DNA from: DATFQE01 sp963739085
Lineage (GTDB): Bacteria > Actinomycetota > Thermoleophilia > Gaiellales > Gaiellaceae
Assembly: GCA_963739085.1 (NCBI GenBank)
Contig: CAVTZA010000007.1
Span: forward strand, 62,001-126,000
DNA length: 64,000 bases
Direction: 5' to 3'
Part shown: piece after piece, positions 60,132 through 64,000 of the stretch
How the letters are laid out: every line of letters starts with the position of its first letter
Numbering within the stretch: the first letter of the stretch is position 1
Notes under the pieces: model-generated
Databases searched by the model: none
Seen by the model: the letters and a program-made list of their open reading frames with translations, nothing else
What the model was told of the DNA's origin: nothing
Made by a program: the position numbers and the translations under genes

Positions 60132-60137
60132 AGTCTA
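60132..60137 (-). promoter_or_regulatory. Leaderless -10 element of rnz
   Basis: TAGACT on the minus strand followed by GGCGCC and the GTG start at 60125. Confidence 0.5.
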
Positions 60138-60212
60138 CGAGGGAGGGATCTAGCCCACCGGCGTCCCTGCGGCATCCGAGATTCATCGACGCGGCCAGGG
60201 AAAGAGGCGGCC

Positions 60213-60458
60213 CTAACTGGCGGGCAGCACGAGCACCTGGCCCGGGTGGACGGTAGTCCCGTGGAGGCCGTTCCGGTCCCGGATCTCCCAGACAGCCTCG
60301 CGCGGGTCGCCGCCGTAGCGGCCGAGCGCGATCGACCAGAGCGTGTCGCCCGGCTTCACGACGTAGCGGCGCTCCGGGCCGGCGCTCTGGCCTGCGCGGG
60401 CGACGATGCTCAGCAGCAGCGCGAGCGCGAGTGCGAAGATGACGATTCGAGCGAACAT
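60213..60458 (-). CDS. SOS-controlled LysM membrane protein (YneA/ChiZ/DivS-like)
   Basis: An 81-residue protein with an N-terminal transmembrane or uncleaved signal segment (about 4-22, IVIFALALALLLSIVA) and one LysM domain (about 31-79, RYVVKPGDTLWSIALGRYG...LHGTTVHPGQVLVLP) that should bind peptidoglycan outside the membrane. The gene has a consensus promoter and two perfect SOS boxes. Small membrane-plus-LysM proteins under LexA control are cell-division suppressors in B. subtilis (YneA), M. tuberculosis (ChiZ) and Corynebacterium (DivS, related function). The same role is inferred. Unlike in those species, lexA is not adjacent here. Only eight bases separate the -10 from the ATG, so the mRNA is leaderless. 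Confidence 0.88.
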   Translation of the reverse strand: MFARIVIFALALALLLSIVARAGQSAGPERRYVVKPGDTLWSIALGRYGGDPREAVWEIRDRNGLHGTTVHPGQVLVLPAS

Positions 60459-60465
60459 GCGTTCG
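60452..60465. promoter_or_regulatory. SOS box over the LysM start codon
   Basis: CGAAC-ATGC-GTTCG is a perfect match to the actinobacterial LexA site. It covers the expected transcript start and the ATG. Confidence 0.85.
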
Positions 60466-60466
60466 C

Positions 60467-60495
60467 ATGCTAGGCGAACACATGTTCGATGTCAA
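60467..60495 (-). promoter_or_regulatory. Consensus promoter of the LysM gene
   Basis: TTGACA (60495-60490), a 17-base spacer, and TAGCAT (60472-60467) on the minus strand. This is the strongest sigma-70-type promoter in the window, as expected for a repressed SOS gene. Confidence 0.85.
60475..60488. promoter_or_regulatory. SOS box between -35 and -10 of the LysM gene
   Basis: CGAAC-ACAT-GTTCG, a second perfect LexA site, lies wholly inside the promoter spacer. The two boxes are 23 bases apart centre to centre, about two helical turns, so two LexA dimers could bind on the same face. Confidence 0.85.
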
Positions 60496-60525
60496 GCCTG
60501 CGCTGCGCTGCGCTACGCGCCCTAG

Positions 60526-61632
60526 TTAGACAAGGAGGAAGGCGCCGTCCCGGTAGCAGAGCTCGCCGTCTGCGTACACCTCGCCGCCGCCTCGGAGGTC
60601 GCAGATCAGGTCCCAATGGAGGGCCGAGCGGTTCGCGCTGCCGGTCTCCGGATACGCCGTCCCGAGCGCGAGGTGCATCGTCCCGCCGATCTTCTCGTCG
60701 AAGAGGATCTCGCGGGTGAAGGACGTCACGGCCTCGTTCAGGCCGAAGGCGAACTCGCCCGCCCGGCGCGCGCCGTCGTCCACGGCGATCATCTCGCGCA
60801 GCAGGTCCTCGCCGCGTGCGGCGGTCGCCTCCACCACCTCGCCCGCCTGAAAGCGCAGGCGCACGTCGTCGACCTCGCGGCCCTGGAAGACGGCCGGGTA
60901 GGTGAAGCGGATCGTCCCCTCGACGCTCGTCTCGACGGGCCCGGTGAAGATCTCCCCGTCGGGGAAGTTCTCGCGCCCGCGCGAGCGGATCCAGTGCCTG
61001 CCGCCGACCCCGATCGTCAGGTCCGTGTCCTCGGCGACGACGCGGAGCTCGCTGACGCCGTCGAGGAAGGACCCCACGCGCTCGATGCGCTCGCCGAAGG
61101 CCTTCCACTCGGCCACCGGATCGTCGCGGTCGAGGAACCCGGCCCGGTACACGAAGTCCTCGAACTCCGACAGGGACATCTCGGCGTCCTGCGCGGCCGC
61201 CTGGGTCGGGAAGAGCGTGAGCACCCAGGCGAGCTCGCCGGCGGCCGCGCGCTCGAGGTAGCGGTTCCGCTGCGGCTCGAGCGCCTTGTGCACGCGGGCC
61301 TGCCGTGAGGCGTCCACGGTCGTGAGGCTGCGCGTGTTGTTCGGCGCCATGATCACGACCCGCCCGTCGACTTCCTCGATGTCGTCGCGCCGGGCCGGAT
61401 TGACCCAGTCGAGCTGGGCGTCGCTGCCGTCGAACATCAGGTTCTCGAGCGTCCCCTCGATGCCGATCCGAGGCAGCGGAAACGCCCCCGCACCGAGGAT
61501 CCTGCGGTAGACCTCGCGGACGAGCGGCGCCGCGACCGACGGGGCCTCGATCGTGATCTGCTGCCCTTCCTTCGCGCCGACCGAGTAGTCGACGAGCACG
61601 GCCGCCAGGCGCTCGATCCGCGGATCAGACAT
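60526..61632 (-). CDS. M29-family aminopeptidase (downstream copy)
   Basis: A 368-residue thermophilic-type aminopeptidase. Metal-site segments: PDGEIFTGPVE, GEFAFGLNE, KIGGTMHLALGTAYPETG and SALHWDLICD. These enzymes are cytosolic dimers that remove N-terminal residues with two metal ions. The ATG at 61632 overlaps the end of the upstream copy by eight bases. It is clearly paralogous to that copy. A promoter for the LysM gene starts about 30 bases after its stop. Confidence 0.93.
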   Translation of the reverse strand: MSDPRIERLAAVLVDYSVGAKEGQQITIEAPSVAAPLVREVYRRILGAGAFPLPRIGIEGTLENLMFDGSDAQLDWVNPARRDDIEEVDGRVVIMAPNNTRSLTTVDASRQARVHKALEPQRNRYLERAAAGELAWVLTLFPTQAAAQDAEMSLSEFEDFVYRAGFLDRDDPVAEWKAFGERIERVGSFLDGVSELRVVAEDTDLTIGVGGRHWIRSRGRENFPDGEIFTGPVETSVEGTIRFTYPAVFQGREVDDVRLRFQAGEVVEATAARGEDLLREMIAVDDGARRAGEFAFGLNEAVTSFTREILFDEKIGGTMHLALGTAYPETGSANRSALHWDLICDLRGGGEVYADGELCYRDGAFLLV

Positions 61633-62758
61633 GCTCGGCCACCGGCCTTGGCGCCTCCAGGAAGTGGCCCGCTCGCCAGACGAGCTCGCCGTCGGCGTAG
61701 ATTTCGCCCTCCTCGCGCAGGTCGCAGATGATGTCCCAGTGGAGGGCTGACTGGTTCTTGCCGCCACAGTCCTCGAAGCCCGAGCCGAGCGCCAGATGGA
61801 CGGTGCCGCCGATCTTCTCGTCGAACAGGATGTTCCGCGTCCAGCGGTCGATCTCGTAGTTGAGGCCGAAGGCGAACTCGCCGAGGATGCGCGACCCCTC
61901 GTCGGTGTCGAGCAGCGTCTCGAGGTAGTCACCGCTCCGTCGCGCCTCGGCGGCGACGACGCGTCCGCCTTCGAAGCGGAGCCGGATGTCCTCGACCTCG
62001 CGGCCCTGGAAGACGGCGGGGAGGGTGAAGCGGATCTCGCCGTTGGTCTCCGTCTCGACCGGGCTGGTGAAGACCTCGCCGTCGGGCATGTTGTAGATCC
62101 CGTACGACGGCTGCCAGGTGCGGCCCGCGACGCCGAGCTCGAGGTCGGTGTCGGGCCCGACGATGCGGATCTCGCGCGTGTCGGCGAGCTCGCCGGCGCG
62201 CGCGGTCAGCTCCTCGCGCACTTGCTGCCAGTGCGCGACCGGGTCCTCGTCGCCGTCGACGTGGCAGGCGCGGAAGACGAAGTCCTCGTACTCGCGCAGC
62301 GACATCTCGGCGTCCTGGGCATGGCCGTTCGTCGGCAGCAGCGTGCCGACCCAGCGCATCTCGCCGCGGCCGATCCGCTCCCAGCGGCGGTTGACGAGGC
62401 TGCGCTCCGCCGCGTAGACCTGGCCGTGCGCCTCGGCGTCTGCCCGTGAGAACGCGCGCGTGTTCACCTCGGACCAGATCGTGACCTCGGCGTCGAGGCG
62501 GTCGACCTCGCGAAGCGCGAGGTCGGGGACGAACTCCCGCTGCTCCTTCGAGCCCTCGTTGACGAGGATCTCGCTGAGGCCCTCGAGCGCGATGTTGGCG
62601 TATGCGTGCGCGCCGCGTCTGAGCGCGGCCCGCTGGAGCGCCAGAACGAGCGGCGCCGCCGCGTCGCTCGAGTTGATCCGCAGCACCTCGCCTTCGCCGA
62701 GCCCCAGGGAGTAGTCGACGAGGAGCGTCCCCAGGCGCTCGACGCGCGGGTCGCCCAC
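61625..62758 (-). CDS. M29-family aminopeptidase (upstream copy)
   Basis: A 377-residue M29 peptidase with the same segments: PDGEVFTSPVE, GEFAFGLNY, KIGGTVHLALGSGFEDCG and SALHWDIICD. GTG start sharing one base with the TAG of the upstream gene. N-termini of both copies begin M(G/S)DPR(V/I)ERL, and they agree over the full length, so they arose by tandem duplication and may have different peptide preferences. Confidence 0.93.
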   Translation of the reverse strand: MGDPRVERLGTLLVDYSLGLGEGEVLRINSSDAAAPLVLALQRAALRRGAHAYANIALEGLSEILVNEGSKEQREFVPDLALREVDRLDAEVTIWSEVNTRAFSRADAEAHGQVYAAERSLVNRRWERIGRGEMRWVGTLLPTNGHAQDAEMSLREYEDFVFRACHVDGDEDPVAHWQQVREELTARAGELADTREIRIVGPDTDLELGVAGRTWQPSYGIYNMPDGEVFTSPVETETNGEIRFTLPAVFQGREVEDIRLRFEGGRVVAAEARRSGDYLETLLDTDEGSRILGEFAFGLNYEIDRWTRNILFDEKIGGTVHLALGSGFEDCGGKNQSALHWDIICDLREEGEIYADGELVWRAGHFLEAPRPVAEHV

Positions 62759-64000
62759 TAGCGCTTCTTCTTCGGAGCCAGCACCGCGAAGGGCTTGCTC
62801 ACGAAGAAGCTCTTCCGAGTCGGATTCATCTCGGCGAACAGCTGCACCGCATAGACGTAGTACCCCTGCTTCAGCGTCCGGCGCGGGAAGCGGATGACGC
62901 TCTCGCGGTAGGCCTGGACCTTGCCGGACTTTGCGAGCACCGCGCCACGAGGCTTGGCGCGGACGAGTGCGGCGCGAATCCTGGTGCGCGCCTTGCCGGT
63001 CGGGGTGACGCGGCGCGGCACGCGGAAGACACCGGCGAAGTAGTTCGCGGACTCGAACGCCGTCGCCACGGTCGTCCAGGTGCGCGTCTTCGCCGCCACC
63101 GAGCGCTTGAACGGGAAGCGCGTCGAGGGGCCGATCACCGACGTCGCGTGCCGCCACGCGGTCGTGATCCCGCCGCAGCGGCCGCCGGTGCGCGCGATCG
63201 TCGCCTTGACGCTGTCGTAGGACGGCCGCCGGCTGCCGTCGGCCCGGACGAGCCCCGACTGCCAGCGATCGAGGTTGGGGTCGTCGATCAGGTGGAAGAA
63301 GAGCAGCGACCGTACGGAGGGGTCGCAGGCGATGAACGGAATCGCCTGCGAGTAGATCTCGGCCTGCGTCGCCTCGTCGGTCGTCGCGACGTTCTCCTTG
63401 CCGAAGTAGGCGCCGCGGGCGCTCGGCACGATCTCGACCTGCCAGCCGACCTCGTTGAGCCGGAACCTCAGCGAGTCGGCAGCGGCGAGCGAGGCCAGCG
63501 AGCCGAAGCTGCCGAACGACGACTCCGGGAAGACGGGCTGACCGGTGCCGTAGAAGGCGTCCCAGACCTCCTGCTTGATCCGGTCGACGTTCGCCAGCCC
63601 CGCGTTCGGCCACTGGTAGCCGCGCCCGAGCGGGTCGGTCGAGAGGTTCGGGAAGGGGTGGAAGCTGAGCTCGTCCATGATCGGGCGCGTGCGCTTGCTC
63701 CGCTTGTAGGCGGCGCCCATGTCGCGGATGCACCGCACCGGCGAGGTGGACGGGTTCGACCGGGCGGCCGCGTTGTCGTTACCGCGCGGCGAGAGCCCGA
63801 TGCCGATCACGTTGAGCGCGGGGTTCACGCCCTTGAGCGTGTCGTAGACGGAAGCCAGCAGGCCCTCGTAGGCGCCGCACGAGACCGACTTGCCGTTGGG
63901 CCCGTACTGGGGCTGCCAGAAGCTGTTGACGTTCGGCTCGTTGCCGACGATGAAGTCGCGGACGGTGGGGAAGCGCCGCGCCACCTGCGCCGTCCAGGCC
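62758..64000 (-). CDS. Glycoside-hydrolase-like protein, clan-A type (5' end outside window)
   Basis: The gene runs off the window; at least 413 codons are inside. The visible part begins AWTAQVARRFPTVRDFIVGNEPNVNSFW, with a Gly-Asn-Glu-Pro-Asn motif at the end of a strand like the acid/base Glu of (beta/alpha)8 glycosidases, continues MDELSFHPFPN and LRFRLNEVGWQ (possible nucleophile Glu), and ends with a beta-rich C-terminal domain of about 130 residues with a Lys/Arg-rich tail. The enzyme family resembles GH5/GH39-like proteins of actinobacteria; the substrate is unknown. Its stop shares a base with the M29 start. Confidence 0.7.
   Translation of the reverse strand, partial: AWTAQVARRFPTVRDFIVGNEPNVNSFWQPQYGPNGKSVSCGAYEGLLASVYDTLKGVNPALNVIGIGLSPRGNDNAAARSNPSTSPVRCIRDMGAAYKRSKRTRPIMDELSFHPFPNLSTDPLGRGYQWPNAGLANVDRIKQEVWDAFYGTGQPVFPESSFGSFGSLASLAAADSLRFRLNEVGWQVEIVPSARGAYFGKENVATTDEATQAEIYSQAIPFIACDPSVRSLLFFHLIDDPNLDRWQSGLVRADGSRRPSYDSVKATIARTGGRCGGITTAWRHATSVIGPSTRFPFKRSVAAKTRTWTTVATAFESANYFAGVFRVPRRVTPTGKARTRIRAALVRAKPRGAVLAKSGKVQAYRESVIRFPRRTLKQGYYVYAVQLFAEMNPTRKSFFVSKPFAVLAPKKKR

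Noticed and set aside
60495..60520. Short GCTGC-type direct repeats after the LysM promoter, looked at as a CRISPR or iteron
   Set aside because: Only a 13-base local run of a 5-base unit is present, with no spacers and no regular array. No CRISPR array was seen anywhere in the window.

Overview
The window is a high-GC stretch of an actinobacterial chromosome, most likely from the Thermoleophilia (Gaiellales/Solirubrobacterales) or a near relative. Evidence: mIHF next to gmk-rpoZ-coaBC, RNase J, an F420-type luciferase-like oxidoreductase, actinobacterial SOS boxes (CGAAC-N4-GTTCG), a two-helicase-free FtsK/RodZ/RecA neighbourhood, many GTG/TTG starts and many genes without a Shine-Dalgarno site but with a TANNNT box 6-10 bases before the start codon (leaderless transcripts). 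No rRNA, tRNA, CRISPR array or transposase is visible. The lineage is an inference; no search was run.

Layout (nearly everything conserved is on the minus strand). 1-3.7 kb: recX(partial)-recA-thpR-cinA-rodZ, one overlapping operon with a candidate LexA operator at its head. 3.7-10.4 kb: a BmpA-type nucleoside ABC importer (two substrate-binding paralogues, one fused ATPase, two permeases, one small membrane protein). 10.5-18.4 kb: ftsK, LLM oxidoreductase, nucleoside hydrolase (frameshifted), ribokinase, a hypothetical, RNase J, dapA; the importer, hydrolase and kinase together suggest nucleoside salvage. 18.4-20.8 kb: GNAT (+), dapB (frameshifted), M16 peptidase. 20.8-23.9 kb: an accessory island with a secreted-protein remnant, a SpaA-domain surface protein preceded by a 23-codon coupled ORF, and a divergent LuxR-type response regulator whose phosphoacceptor is Glu. 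24-37.4 kb: the translation backbone pnp-rpsO, ribF-truB-nrnA-rbfA-ylxP, infB-ylxR-nusA-rimP, interrupted by plus-strand ggt and LVIVD-repeat genes. 37.4-46 kb: a decayed class-V aminotransferase, dtd, TPR protein, nucleotidyltransferase, then tgpA-DUF58-moxR-coaBC. 46-55.9 kb: rpoZ-gmk-mihF and the complete-looking pyrimidine operon pyrR-pyrB-pyrC-carA-carB-pyrK-pyrD (no pyrE/pyrF here), with a PyrR-binding RNA loop at its head and an intrinsic terminator at its end. 56-64 kb: MFS transporter, an orphan DppB-type permease, methyltransferase, DUF2007-like protein, RNase Z, an SOS-controlled LysM membrane protein, two tandem M29 aminopeptidases and a partial glycoside-hydrolase-like secreted enzyme.

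The strongest new observation is the LysM gene at 60213-60458: it has a consensus promoter (TTGACA-17-TAGCAT), two perfect SOS boxes, one between -35 and -10 and one over the leaderless start codon. It looks like the local counterpart of the SOS cell-division suppressors YneA/ChiZ/DivS. The recA operon head carries a 13/14 SOS box placed over its start codon in the same register. 

Caution: several genes (dapB, coaBC, nucleoside hydrolase, the surface protein, and five times in the aminotransferase) carry single-base frameshifts. In the essential genes these look like assembly or read errors; in the aminotransferase real decay is possible.
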